Assembly: GCA_017480145.1 (NCBI GenBank)
Contig: JAFVBF010000023.1
Coordinates: forward strand, 1 to 59,216
From: Bacteroidales bacterium
Lineage (GTDB): Bacteria > Bacteroidota > Bacteroidia > Bacteroidales > P3
Reading direction: 5' to 3'
Length of the DNA stretch: 59,216 bases
Position numbers and translations under genes: made by a program. The notes beneath the pieces were generated by a model, which was not told the origin of the DNA, searched no databases, and saw nothing but the letters and a program-made list of their open reading frames with translations. Within the stretch, counting starts at the first letter, position 1. Each line of letters opens with the position of its first letter. Positions 10,777-19,663 of this stretch are shown in pieces.

Positions 10777-11481
10777 CTACAGATCAATATTAGGAAGCAA
10801 TTTGCGGAGTTCGCCAAGCACTGGGTTTGACAGAAGCATAGCATCGTACTTTTCCTGCGCATCATAGATGACTGGGGCAACCTCGGGCACATGGAACTCT
10901 ACACGACAGTTAAGATCCGGATGCCCGCTTTCGTGGCGCATCCATTCCAAAACACGAACTTTGTAGGGACGCATTTCCTGTTCGAGATAGGCTTGCTCGG
11001 TATGAAGGGTCAGCATATCATCCTCAATTTCCACCCTGGCCTCGCTCAGCCACTGTAAGATGTTAGGCGGAAGGCTATCGTGCATAGCCGTCAGAAGACG
11101 AGACCAATATACACCAACCGTTTCGGACGTGAGTGGCTGTCGAGGCTGCATGTCAGATGGCATCGGCTTGGTGCGCGTCTGCTGTATGACGGACTTAATT
11201 GATATGGTGCTCGGCATGGTACGTATCGAAGCCGATTGAATCCCCTGAGGCTCGGGGGAGGGCTTGGGCGGCGAAGCCAGAGGCTGCTGTGCCGACAAAG
11301 TGTGCCGCACGGGGGTGCTTGGTGCAGGGGGATCCGCAAGCTGTGGAGACGATGCCACTGACAAGACTCCCCCACCCTGTACGGGCAAAGTTGAAGAGGG
11401 TGTTTCTGTCTGCGACTGGTGTTCTCCTGGGCTTGGCGGGCGATGGTCAGTTATATGTTCCGCATGTGGCGATCTTGCTAT
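10777..11481 (-). pseudogene. dnaX: dnaX 3' part (tau-like tail) after in-frame TAG
   Basis: This stretch continues the dnaX reading frame directly after the TAG at 11482-11484 with no frameshift, and stays open for 234 codons to a second TAG at 10777. It starts with a Pro/Ser/Gln-rich linker of about 120 residues and ends in a compact domain (VYWSRLLTAM ... PYKVRVLEWM ... GELRKLLPNIDL) as expected for the C-terminus of Bacteroidetes DnaX. There is no convincing start: the first open-frame start is a TTG inside the linker. The conserved look of the last 110 residues argues it was coding until recently, or still is by readthrough. It could also be a sequencing or assembly error. Confidence 0.7.
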
Positions 11482-12570
11482 CTATCCAGCAGCAAGTTTC
11501 ATCAATGCTACCTCAACAAACAAACGCTTGTTGCCAGCATCCTTGTAACGAAACTCGAAGTCGCTGGAAAGATTAAGATACCATAATAGGGCTGGCAGGC
11601 CACAAGCCGCAGCCTGAGAGCCGTAGCGAGAGGCAAGATTCTCGGAGACATTGAGCAGTCTGTGCATGGCCGGATCCATGGCTACCACAAGATTGCGGAA
11701 ATGCTCGGTAAGCCCCGTGAGGAAATGCTGTCCATTGAATCCGCGAGAAGCAATGTCCTCATATTGCAGCATGACGCTGGCCACATCCTTACGCTGAAAA
11801 GCATCAACCATGCCGAAATAGACCTCCGTATCAAGCATATTGAGGTTCTCCGAGCAGAGGCTCATGGTAAGGTTGGCTCGCGTGAAACTGACCAACTGGT
11901 CAAAGGTAGAGAGCGCATCACGCAAACCACCTTCGGCCTTGCGAGCTATAAGATGCAGCGCATCCTCTTCGTAAGAGACATTTTCCTGCTGGGCGATGTA
12001 TTTCAGATGATTGACTATGTCATTCTCCTGTATGCGCTTAAATTCAAACACCTGACAACGCGAAAGAATGGTTGGAATGACCTTATGCTTCTCTGTTGTT
12101 GCAAGAATGAATTTGGCATACATTGGGGGTTCTTCAAGCGTTTTGAGGAAAGCATTGAACGCCACTGGCGAAAGCATATGAACCTCGTCAATAATATAGA
12201 TTTTGTATTTGCCCGTTTGCGGCGGTACATATACCTGAGCCACCAGGTCACGAATGTCATCAACGCCGTTGTGCGAGGCGGCATCAAGTTCAAAGACATT
12301 CATTGATACCATGTCGTTGAACGAGCGACAAGACTCACACTCGTTGCACGCCTCCATATCGGCCGTGGGATTGGTACAGTTGATAGTCTTAGCCAAAATA
12401 CGAGCACAGGTGGTTTTGCCTACGCCGCGTGGTCCACAAAAAAGAAATGCCTGAGCCAGCTGACCCGTCTTGATGGCATTTTTGAGGGTTGTAGTTATGT
12501 GCTCCTGCCCGACTACGCTGGCGAACGTGGAAGGACGATATTTGCGCGCCGAAACAACGAAATTTTCCAT
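11482..12570 (-). CDS. dnaX: DNA polymerase III clamp-loader subunit, gamma-like N-terminal part
   Basis: The clamp-loader ATPase starts at ATG 12570 (MENFVVSARKYRP). It shows Walker A GPRGVGKTTCARIL, the four-Cys zinc module (CTNPTADMEACNECESC), Walker B IIDEVHML, and sensor 1 ATTEKHKVIPTILSRC. It ends after 362 residues at a TAG (11482-11484). That is about where domains I-III end, so the product alone is the size of a minimal gamma subunit. The same frame continues open for another 234 codons. A -7 box (TACCTTTG, 12602-12609) sits about 35 bases upstream of this start. Whether the stop is real, suppressed or an error is discussed in the findings. Confidence 0.9.
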   Translation of the reverse strand: MENFVVSARKYRPSTFASVVGQEHITTTLKNAIKTGQLAQAFLFCGPRGVGKTTCARILAKTINCTNPTADMEACNECESCRSFNDMVSMNVFELDAASHNGVDDIRDLVAQVYVPPQTGKYKIYIIDEVHMLSPVAFNAFLKTLEEPPMYAKFILATTEKHKVIPTILSRCQVFEFKRIQENDIVNHLKYIAQQENVSYEEDALHLIARKAEGGLRDALSTFDQLVSFTRANLTMSLCSENLNMLDTEVYFGMVDAFQRKDVASVMLQYEDIASRGFNGQHFLTGLTEHFRNLVVAMDPAMHRLLNVSENLASRYGSQAAACGLPALLWYLNLSSDFEFRYKDAGNKRLFVEVALMKLAAG

Positions 12571-12601
12571 GAGTGAGAGTCCAAATATGGTAATAAGAAT
12601 G

Positions 12602-12609
12602 CAAAGGTA
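12602..12609 (-). promoter_or_regulatory. -7 box (TACCTTTG) for dnaX
   Basis: It matches TAnnTTTG on the minus strand, 31 bases before the dnaX ATG at 12570. It supports that ATG over the upstream in-frame start near 12612, which would overlap the box. Confidence 0.6.
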
Positions 12610-12676
12610 CAATTATTTTTTGAACTCGACGAAACGATGACATCCGACACTGCAAAGAGGCCGAGGAATACCAAAA

Positions 12677-12713
12677 TACGCCGTGCGACCCAATGAGGGA
12701 GTCGCACGGCGTA
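12677..12713 (-). terminator. Terminator after clpB
   Basis: A perfect 13-bp inverted repeat, TACGCCGTGCGAC and GTCGCACGGCGTA, with an 11-base loop, lies 26 bases after the clpB stop. On the minus strand it is followed by TTTT. Confidence 0.85.
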
Positions 12714-12739
12714 TGGGCTGCAGGCCTATTGCCTGTGCG

Positions 12740-15370
12740 TTACCTGTTATAGAAGACAAACTGATTGTCAATCACATCGATGATAATATTACTCCCCGTG
12801 GAGACCTTACCTTCGAGCAACTGCCGAGACAGTTCATTGAGGATCTGCCGCTGGATAACACGCTTGACAGGACGTGCCCCCATGGCCGCATCATAGCCCA
12901 GCGTGGCCAGCAAATCGATGGCATCGTCGGTGGCATCAATAAGCACCTCGTTCTTCTCCAACATCTTGGCCACTGCCTTGAGCTGTATGCTTACCACTTC
13001 ACGAATCTGCGACTGAGTCAAGGGCCGGAACATGATAATTTCATCAATACGATTGAGGAACTCGGGACGAATACGCTGGCGAAGCATCTCCATCACCTCG
13101 CTGCGGGTCTCTTCCAGCTCGTAGTCGGACACCTCATTGCTGCCCACGGAGGCAAAGTGCTGAGCGATGATGTCGCTACCCATATTGGAAGTCATGATAA
13201 TGATGGTGTTTTTGAAATCGGCCACGCGCCCCTTATTGTCAGTCAGTCGGCCATCTTCAAGCACCTGCAGGAGCGTATTGAACACATCGGGATGCGCCTT
13301 CTCTATCTCGTCGAACAGGACAATGCTATAGGGCTTGCGACGAACGGCCTCAGTGAGTTGTCCGCTCTCATCATAGCCCACATATCCTGGAGGCGCTCCA
13401 ATCAGACGGCTGACGCTGTGGCGTTCCTGGTACTCGCTCATGTCAATACGGACCATCATATTCTCGTCATCAAACAGAACCTCGGCCAAGGCCTTGGCCA
13501 ATTCAGTTTTGCCCACACCCGTGGTACCCAAGAAGATAAAACTGCCTATGGGGCGACGGCCATCGCTCAGACCTGTGCGGCTACGACGGATTGCGTTGGC
13601 TATGGTCTCGATGGCCTCATCCTGTCCCACCACACGCTTGTGGAGTTCATCCTCCAGATGGAGCAGACGTTCGCGTTCGCTTTGCAGCATACGAGTGACA
13701 GGGATACCCGTCCAGCGGCTAACCACTTCGGCAATCTGCTCTGAATCCACTTCCTCATTAATCATGGCTCGGTCGGCCTGAAGTTCCTGCAACTGTTGTT
13801 TGAACTGTGAGACCCGGGCTTCGGACTCCTTGATGCGCCCATAGCGCAATTCGGCAACCTTGCCGTAATCGCCTGCACGCTCGGCCTGCTCGGCCTCAAA
13901 CTTAAAGTTCTCAATGTTTTTGACCTCCTGCTGAATGCTCTCGACCACACTTTTTTCATTCTGCCAACGAGCCTTCATCTGGTTTCGCTGCTCGCCCAAA
14001 TCGGACAATTCCTTAGATAGGTGGTGCAGTTTTTCCTCTTCGGGCGAAGCAACGCCATCCATACGTGCCTCAGACTTCATCTCACGACTGATAGCCTCAC
14101 GCTCAATTTCCAACTGACGGATGCGGCGTTCCAATTCATCGAGTTCCTCGGGCACCGAGTCAATCTGCATACGCAGTCGGGCAGCAGCCTCATCAATCAA
14201 GTCAATGGCCTTGTCGGGCAAGAAACGGTCGCTAATATAGCGGTTGCTAAGTTCAGCAGCAGCAATGAGAGCCTCATCCTTAATACGCACCTTGTGGTGT
14301 ACCTCGTAGCGTTCCTTCAATCCCCTCAGAATAGATATGGTGTCGGGAACTGTTGGCTCATCAATAAGGACACTCTGGAACCGACGTTCCAAGGCCTTGT
14401 CCTTTTCAAAATACTTTTGATACTCAGCCAACGTGGTTGCCCCAATGGCCCTCAATTCGCCACGAGCCAAGGCAGGCTTTAAGATGTTAGCAGCATCCAT
14501 AGCGCCTTCACCACCACCAGCACCCACCAGAGTGTGAATCTCGTCGATGAACAGGATAATTTCACCCTCGGACTCATTAACCTCGCGAATGACGCTCTTT
14601 AGGCGTTCCTCAAATTCCCCTTTGTATTTGGCACCCGCAATGAGAGCACCCATATCAAGGGAGAATATTGTCTTATTTTTCAGATTCTCGGGCACATCGC
14701 CACTGACTATGCGATGTGCAAGACCTTCGGCTATGGCCGTTTTGCCAACGCCGGGCTCTCCGATAATGATGGGGTTGTTCTTAGTGCGGCGACTCAGAAT
14801 CTGCAAAACGCGACGAATTTCCTCGTCACGGCCAATGACAGGGTCAAGTTTGCCCGTCTGTGCCAATTGGTTGAGATTGCGGGCATACTTGCCGAGGGCG
14901 TTATAGGTATCCTCAGCGGTCTGGCTGTTGGACTTGCTGCCTTTACGAAGGTCTGTCATGGCGGACACAAGCCCCTTTTTGTTCACGCCACACTCTTTGA
15001 GCAACTGAGCAACCTTGTCACGACCTTCTGCCAAGCCGATGAGAAGATGTTCTACCGATACGAACTCATCCCCCATAGAAGAAGCCTCCTGCGAAGCTTT
15101 CACCAAGGCATCGTTAGCCTCTCGGCTCAGGTATTGCCCACCACCACTAACCTTGGGATAGGAGGACACGAGGGCATCTAATTGCTGTGTCAGCCTGCTG
15201 ATGTTTACCTCCATCTTTTTTAGAAGGTAAGGCGTCACGTTTTCATCTTCAGAGAGAATGCCTCGCAACAGATGTCCGGTATCGATGGCCTGGTGCTGAT
15301 TTCCGGAGGCAATCTCCTGCGCTTTCTGTACACAATCCTGCGCTTTGACTGTAAAATTGTTCAAATTCAT
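12740..15370 (-). CDS. clpB: ATP-dependent disaggregase ClpB
   Basis: ClpB (876 residues) is a hexameric cytoplasmic AAA+ chaperone that works with DnaK to pull apart protein aggregates. Seen in order: N-terminal Clp repeats, first Walker [15 protein letters not shown], Walker [12 protein letters not shown], the long middle coiled coil (about 415-530; [20 protein letters not shown]), second Walker [15 protein letters not shown], and [14 protein letters not shown]. No ClpP-binding IGF loop is apparent, which fits ClpB rather than ClpA/C. The gene is transcribed alone: divergent from the plus-strand gene at 15609 and closed by a strong terminator. I found no clear CIRCE or TAnnTTTG element upstream. 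Confidence 0.97.
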   Translation of the reverse strand: MNLNNFTVKAQDCVQKAQEIASGNQHQAIDTGHLLRGILSEDENVTPYLLKKMEVNISRLTQQLDALVSSYPKVSGGGQYLSREANDALVKASQEASSMGDEFVSVEHLLIGLAEGRDKVAQLLKECGVNKKGLVSAMTDLRKGSKSNSQTAEDTYNALGKYARNLNQLAQTGKLDPVIGRDEEIRRVLQILSRRTKNNPIIIGEPGVGKTAIAEGLAHRIVSGDVPENLKNKTIFSLDMGALIAGAKYKGEFEERLKSVIREVNESEGEIILFIDEIHTLVGAGGGEGAMDAANILKPALARGELRAIGATTLAEYQKYFEKDKALERRFQSVLIDEPTVPDTISILRGLKERYEVHHKVRIKDEALIAAAELSNRYISDRFLPDKAIDLIDEAAARLRMQIDSVPEELDELERRIRQLEIEREAISREMKSEARMDGVASPEEEKLHHLSKELSDLGEQRNQMKARWQNEKSVVESIQQEVKNIENFKFEAEQAERAGDYGKVAELRYGRIKESEARVSQFKQQLQELQADRAMINEEVDSEQIAEVVSRWTGIPVTRMLQSERERLLHLEDELHKRVVGQDEAIETIANAIRRSRTGLSDGRRPIGSFIFLGTTGVGKTELAKALAEVLFDDENMMVRIDMSEYQERHSVSRLIGAPPGYVGYDESGQLTEAVRRKPYSIVLFDEIEKAHPDVFNTLLQVLEDGRLTDNKGRVADFKNTIIIMTSNMGSDIIAQHFASVGSNEVSDYELEETRSEVMEMLRQRIRPEFLNRIDEIIMFRPLTQSQIREVVSIQLKAVAKMLEKNEVLIDATDDAIDLLATLGYDAAMGARPVKRVIQRQILNELSRQLLEGKVSTGSNIIIDVIDNQFVFYNR

Positions 15371-15608
15371 ATTTATTGTTGTTTTGCTTTATTTCAGAGA
15401 AGTTTACATCTGGCAGCACCGCAAGAAGCATACCACGCCCCAGAACAATGCCAAACTGGCATATCGGACGACCGTAGCAGTTCGCAAACAGAACCCATAT
15501 AGATCTGATTTTACAAGAGATTAACCATGTGTCATTTTGACACAAAGGAGAGGATGGTGCCTGTCATAAAAGACCATTAGGAAGGAAATACGTATCTTTG
15601 CAGATTCA
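15371..15608. promoter_or_regulatory. Divergent intergenic region clpB / metal-receptor operon with two palindromes
   Basis: The 238 bases hold two perfect palindromes: ATGCCA-AAC-TGGCAT (15448-15462) and TGTGTCA-TTT-TGACACA (15528-15544). The second lies about 50 bases before the -7 box TATCTTTG (15593-15600, plus strand) of the following gene and is well placed for an operator of a dimeric repressor. Which regulator binds is unknown. That -7 box ends only 8 bases before the ATG at 15609, so the message would be almost leaderless. Confidence 0.5.
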
Positions 15609-15956
15609 ATGACTATCAAGGCAAAAAGGATTGTATCGGCATGGGTGCTACTGGCAGTGTTTCAGACTGCCTTACTGGCCACAATGCTGCACAGGCACCA
15701 GCCCGTGGCAGAGACACTTTCTTGCATTGATTGCCACGATCATGTGCACCACTCGGGACATTTCTCAGCAAGTACACTGGATTTGCACAACTGTCTTATT
15801 TGTCAGTTTCTCGGCATCAGTTATGTAGATGCTACAGCCATACTGGTTGGATTCGTACCAGCGAATGATGTGAGGATGTCCGGATGGCTAACGGAACGGA
15901 TATGCAATGCCGAACCCATTCGGCATTGTCCTCGCGCACCACCTCAACAGGACTGA
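15609..15956 (+). CDS. Small Cys/His-rich exported protein
   Basis: The 115-residue product has an N-terminal hydrophobic segment (IVSAWVLLAVFQTALLATML) followed by a His/Cys-rich part: HRHQ, CIDCHDHVHHSGHF and HNCLICQF. Such spacing suggests metal binding at or outside the inner membrane. I do not recognise a named family. It is followed after 89 bases by a TonB receptor of the metal type, in the same orientation and behind the same promoter, so it may bind or relay the metal taken up. The start could be later, since the -7 box is only 8 bases away. Confidence 0.65.
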   Translation: MTIKAKRIVSAWVLLAVFQTALLATMLHRHQPVAETLSCIDCHDHVHHSGHFSASTLDLHNCLICQFLGISYVDATAILVGFVPANDVRMSGWLTERICNAEPIRHCPRAPPQQD

Positions 15957-16045
15957 ATATCCTGCATGAATTATATTTCTCATACGTCCAGCACAAAGCG
16001 TGTGAGATGTGTCGATTTTCCTTTATTTTTTTTATTTCCGAACAA

Positions 16046-18184
16046 ATGAAAGCAATTTATATATTGCCCGTATTATTGTGTATTGAAACCCTGTCCATGG
16101 CGCAAAGTCATGATGTCAACGATAGCAATGACATTTTCTTTCAGCACCTACAACTAAACGAGATTACTGTGACGGGGCTGACGGGCAAGGTGAAACCCAA
16201 AGAAATGCCTACGCCTATCAGCACAATAAAAGCCAAGGAATTGCGCCAAACAACGGCAACAAACATCATCGACGCCATAGCCCGAAAGCCCGGCATGGCA
16301 CAAGTAACGACAGGTATCGGCATTTCGAAGCCCATCATAAGGGGATTAGGATATAACCGCATTGTAACCGTGAGCGATGGAGTGCGGCAGGAGGGTCAGC
16401 AGTGGGGCGATGACCACGGCATAGAGATTGATGCCTCCAGCATTGGGTCGATAGAGATTTTAAAAGGACCTGCCAGCCTCATGTATGGTTCGGATGCCAT
16501 GGCGGGCGTGCTGATATTTCATCCCTCTCCCATCACCCCAGAAGGACAGATTAGAATCCATGTGGATGGAGAATACCAGACGAATAACGGGCTGGCTGGC
16601 TATTCGGCAAATGCGGAAGGCAATCAAAAGGGCCTTGTGTGGAACCTGCGATGGAGCCAAAAAGCGGCTCACGCCTATCAAAATAAAGAGGATGGATATG
16701 TACCTGGCTCGCAAATAAGAGAAAAGTCCCTATCTGGACTGATAGGCATAAACAGGAGCTGGGGCCATTCGCACCTGCGATTAGGATATTACAATATGAG
16801 ACCCGGTATTGTGGAAGGCAAACGGGACACACTGACAGGACAACTGGTGTCGGAGCAGACAAATCCGAGAGTGTATGACTTAGCACTTCCATTTCAAGAC
16901 ATCAACCACTATAAGGCAATATGGGACAACATCTTCTACCTACACAACGACGGACAGATTAAAGCCATCGTAGGATACCAACAGAATCGGAGACAAGAAT
17001 TTGAGGATTCGAAAGATGAAAGCGAACTATATTTCATACTCCATACAACAACATACGATGTGCGATACACCCATACATGGCAGAACGGATGGAAGATGGC
17101 ATCGGGCATCGGGGGCATGGGGCAGCAATCGCTCAATCAGGGAGAAGAAGTCCTAATTCCAGCATACAGATTATTCGACATAGGCGCCTTTGCGACAGCA
17201 TCTCGCCAATGGAATCACCTTTCTATGAGCGGGGGGCTAAGGATTGACCATAGGCAACTGCATAGTGAGGAGCTGGAGGAGGAGGATGAGCTACGCTTCG
17301 AGGACTTCCGACGTCATTTCGAGGGCGTTTCGGGTAGCCTGGGCGGAGTGTACTCCTTGTCAGATGGCATTGACCTGCGGTTAAACATTGCCAAGGGTTT
17401 TCGAGCCCCCAATATTAGCGAATTAGGCTCCAATGGCGTTCACGAAGGCACCATGCGATACGAGCAGGGCAACCACCAGCTAAAGGCCGAATACAGCTGG
17501 CAGGCTGATTTGGGAGCCGACTTCAACTCACAATACTTCTCAGCGCAGTTGTCACTATTTGCGAATCGCATTGAGAACTACATTTTTGCTGCAAGAATCA
17601 ACGACATAGCCCAAACAGGGTATCTGACCTATCAATACCAACAAGGAGATGCCCGATTGCTGGGATTCGAGGCAGGAATTGACATACATCCTGTCCACAG
17701 CCTCCATATTGAAAACACATTCTCCTATGTAGATGCACAACAACTCCACCAGACAGAAGACACCCGATACCTGCCTATGACACCTGCGCCCCGATGGACA
17801 TTTGAACTAAAACAGGAACTGACTCACGAAGGCCGGTTGCTGAGCAATTCCTATATTTCCGTGTCCACAGAATGCTACTTCCGACAAAACCACTACTATA
17901 AATCAGACCAGACAGAAACCGCAACCCCATCCTATGCCCTGCTCAACCTGTCAGCAGGAGCCGATGTAATGTGGAGAGGTCGAAAAATAGCCGAATGCTA
18001 TGTGGCCGTACAAAATATTGGGGACGTGGCCTATCAGAGCCATCTAAGCCGGCTGAAATATACCGACATCAACGTAATTACAGGACGACAAGGCATTTTG
18101 AACATGGGACGAAACATTGCATTCAAACTGCATATCCCCTTAACGATTAAGCATCGAAAAGAAGAATTAGGATTCATGCCTTAA
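16046..18184 (+). CDS. TonB-dependent outer membrane receptor, metal type
   Basis: This is a receptor of 712 residues from ATG 16046; the open frame extends upstream to 15884, but the signal peptide MKAIYILPVLLCIETLSMAQ begins here. The plug domain shows ITVTGL (near the N-terminus), IIRGLGYNRIVTVSDGVRQ, a His/Asp-rich WGDDHGIEID and IEILKGPASLMYGSDAMAG. It lacks the carboxypeptidase-like N-terminal domain of SusC or of the second receptor in this window. The plug resembles ZnuD-like and other heavy-metal receptors, so zinc or another transition metal is a reasonable but unproven ligand. The barrel ends with NIAFKLHIPLTIKHRKEEL. It is paired with the Cys/His-rich gene upstream. Confidence 0.9.
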   Translation: MKAIYILPVLLCIETLSMAQSHDVNDSNDIFFQHLQLNEITVTGLTGKVKPKEMPTPISTIKAKELRQTTATNIIDAIARKPGMAQVTTGIGISKPIIRGLGYNRIVTVSDGVRQEGQQWGDDHGIEIDASSIGSIEILKGPASLMYGSDAMAGVLIFHPSPITPEGQIRIHVDGEYQTNNGLAGYSANAEGNQKGLVWNLRWSQKAAHAYQNKEDGYVPGSQIREKSLSGLIGINRSWGHSHLRLGYYNMRPGIVEGKRDTLTGQLVSEQTNPRVYDLALPFQDINHYKAIWDNIFYLHNDGQIKAIVGYQQNRRQEFEDSKDESELYFILHTTTYDVRYTHTWQNGWKMASGIGGMGQQSLNQGEEVLIPAYRLFDIGAFATASRQWNHLSMSGGLRIDHRQLHSEELEEEDELRFEDFRRHFEGVSGSLGGVYSLSDGIDLRLNIAKGFRAPNISELGSNGVHEGTMRYEQGNHQLKAEYSWQADLGADFNSQYFSAQLSLFANRIENYIFAARINDIAQTGYLTYQYQQGDARLLGFEAGIDIHPVHSLHIENTFSYVDAQQLHQTEDTRYLPMTPAPRWTFELKQELTHEGRLLSNSYISVSTECYFRQNHYYKSDQTETATPSYALLNLSAGADVMWRGRKIAECYVAVQNIGDVAYQSHLSRLKYTDINVITGRQGILNMGRNIAFKLHIPLTIKHRKEELGFMP

Positions 18185-18203
18185 TGCATTTGAGGTCATC
18201 CCC

Positions 18204-18241
18204 AAAAAAGCAGCGGGTAGTTTTTTTCTACTACCCGCTGC
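18204..18241 (-). terminator. Terminator after the cydAB-DUF4492 genes
   Basis: A perfect 11-bp stem (GCAGCGGGTAG / CTACCCGCTGC) has a 10-base loop; on the minus strand it is followed by TTTTTT. It lies 20 bases past the DUF4492 stop and 25 bases past the converging receptor stop, so it may also act in the plus direction. Confidence 0.88.
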
Positions 18242-18261
18242 ATTCTATAGACGGACTTATA

Positions 18262-18480
18262 TCACTCAACGCGTGGCAACAACTGATTGCCTACATACTC
18301 GCTTTTCTGCTCGTCAGTCTTGCCTGCCAGAACTGGTCGAAAGAAAAACACGCGCAAGACGGCAAACATTATGAAAAGTTTGAGCAGAACCAAAAGCCAC
18401 AGGGTACGTCCCCAGGTCATAGAACGGAAACCTTCCACATAAAACCGTCCTATAGTTTTGAATGTATTCAGAATGCCCAT
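18262..18480 (-). CDS. DUF4492 small membrane protein, cytochrome bd associated
   Basis: A 72-residue protein from ATG 18480 (an upstream in-frame start at 18537 lies inside cydB and is unlikely). It has one transmembrane segment, LWLLVLLKLFIMFAVLRVFFF, preceded by RFYVEGFRSMTWGRT. This matches the small Bacteroidetes family (DUF4492) found directly after cydAB. It starts 22 bases after the cydB stop. By analogy with CydX/CydY of other bacteria it could be a small oxidase subunit; that is inference. Confidence 0.82.
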   Translation of the reverse strand: MGILNTFKTIGRFYVEGFRSMTWGRTLWLLVLLKLFIMFAVLRVFFFRPVLAGKTDEQKSEYVGNQLLPRVE

Positions 18481-18502
18481 TATATTGCAAGGTCTTGGAA
18501 AA

Positions 18503-19648
18503 TTAGTATTTTTCTTCTGCCGTTGCCAGTTCCTCACGAGTGATAGGCTTACGGTCTATGGAGCGCCAAGCATAGACAATATAAGCCAATACAAAAGGAA
18601 TGATTAGGGAGGCCACGGACATCACTCTCAGAGTGAACTCGCTGGAGCAACTGTTAGCTAAATAAAGAGAACTCTGAATATTGGAAGTCGATGGATAATA
18701 GGCCGTCCCATTATATCCTGCGAGAAAAAACAGGCTCATTACCGTAAATACCGTGCCGACACCCGCAGGCCATACAGCCTTGCTATAATAACGCTCACTA
18801 AACAACGCTAACGATAATCCAACCAGCACCAGTAAAACGCCGAGAAGGAACAATATCGAAACTCCTGGCATCTGCGACAGATTATGCAGATATTTATAGT
18901 TTTCCAACGCAACAACGCCGTCGGCATTGACCGCATAACCATCGGAAAGGAATATGGAACCCATCGAAGCTATGAAAAGTAAGATGAACCCCACTGAGAC
19001 AATACGCAGACGATGGCGTAGTCGTACAGAGAACTCGCTGTCACTAATGTTATTGAGCATATAGAGTATGCCCAGACACATAGTCAAAGCCACCAGCATC
19101 AATCCAAAGAGCCAGCAACGATAGTCAGCCAAAGCCTCAAGACCATGCCAACCATTCCCCCACACACTGATGACGGGATTCATTTCGCCCATAGCCGCCT
19201 TATTGACTACAAAATCAGAACCAGTGAAGAAGGTGGACACTGCGGCACCTATCAAAAAGGGAGCCAGCAGGCCATTAATGACCAAGCAATTACGGAAGAA
19301 ACTCACCCATCGAGGATTGCCCACACGATGCTGAAACTCATAGGAAACCGCTTGAAGGACAAATGTCAGCAGAATAAGCATCCACACCCAGTAAGCACCG
19401 CCGAAACTGGTGCTGTAAAACAAAGGAAACGAAGCAAAGAAAGCACCGCCAAATGTCACCAGCGTGGTGAATGCATACTCCCACTTGCGACCCGTAGAGT
19501 TGATGATAAGTCCGCGCTCGGCTTCCGTTTTACCGAGCATGAATATCTGCGCATTCCCCCCTTGTACAAACATCAGAAAGACCAATAATCCGCCAAGCAA
19601 GGAGATAATGAACCACCAGTAATGTTGCAAAAAATCATACGTAATCAT
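18503..19648 (-). CDS. cydB: Cytochrome bd ubiquinol oxidase subunit II
   Basis: CydB (381 residues) is the haem-free partner of CydA in the inner membrane oxidase that reduces O2 to water with quinol at very low oxygen. About eight to nine hydrophobic helices are visible, starting with YWWFIISLLGGLLVFLMFVQGG and including the VWMLILLTFVLQAVSYEFQ segment with the family pattern YEFQHR. It starts 15 bases after the cydA stop. In an anaerobe this complex typically allows nanaerobic respiration and oxygen scavenging. Confidence 0.95.
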   Translation of the reverse strand: MITYDFLQHYWWFIISLLGGLLVFLMFVQGGNAQIFMLGKTEAERGLIINSTGRKWEYAFTTLVTFGGAFFASFPLFYSTSFGGAYWVWMLILLTFVLQAVSYEFQHRVGNPRWVSFFRNCLVINGLLAPFLIGAAVSTFFTGSDFVVNKAAMGEMNPVISVWGNGWHGLEALADYRCWLFGLMLVALTMCLGILYMLNNISDSEFSVRLRHRLRIVSVGFILLFIASMGSIFLSDGYAVNADGVVALENYKYLHNLSQMPGVSILFLLGVLLVLVGLSLALFSERYYSKAVWPAGVGTVFTVMSLFFLAGYNGTAYYPSTSNIQSSLYLANSCSSEFTLRVMSVASLIIPFVLAYIVYAWRSIDRKPITREELATAEEKY

Positions 19649-19663
19649 AGTCTATCCTCCTAA

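Noticed and set aside
10777-11388. Independent 203-residue protein downstream of dnaX
   Set aside because: Its apparent start is a TTG in the middle of a Pro-rich linker; the frame is the direct in-frame continuation of dnaX after a TAG.
15884-16045. Longer N-terminus for the metal-type TonB receptor
   Set aside because: The extra 54 residues overlap the upstream gene and precede a proper signal peptide starting at 16046.
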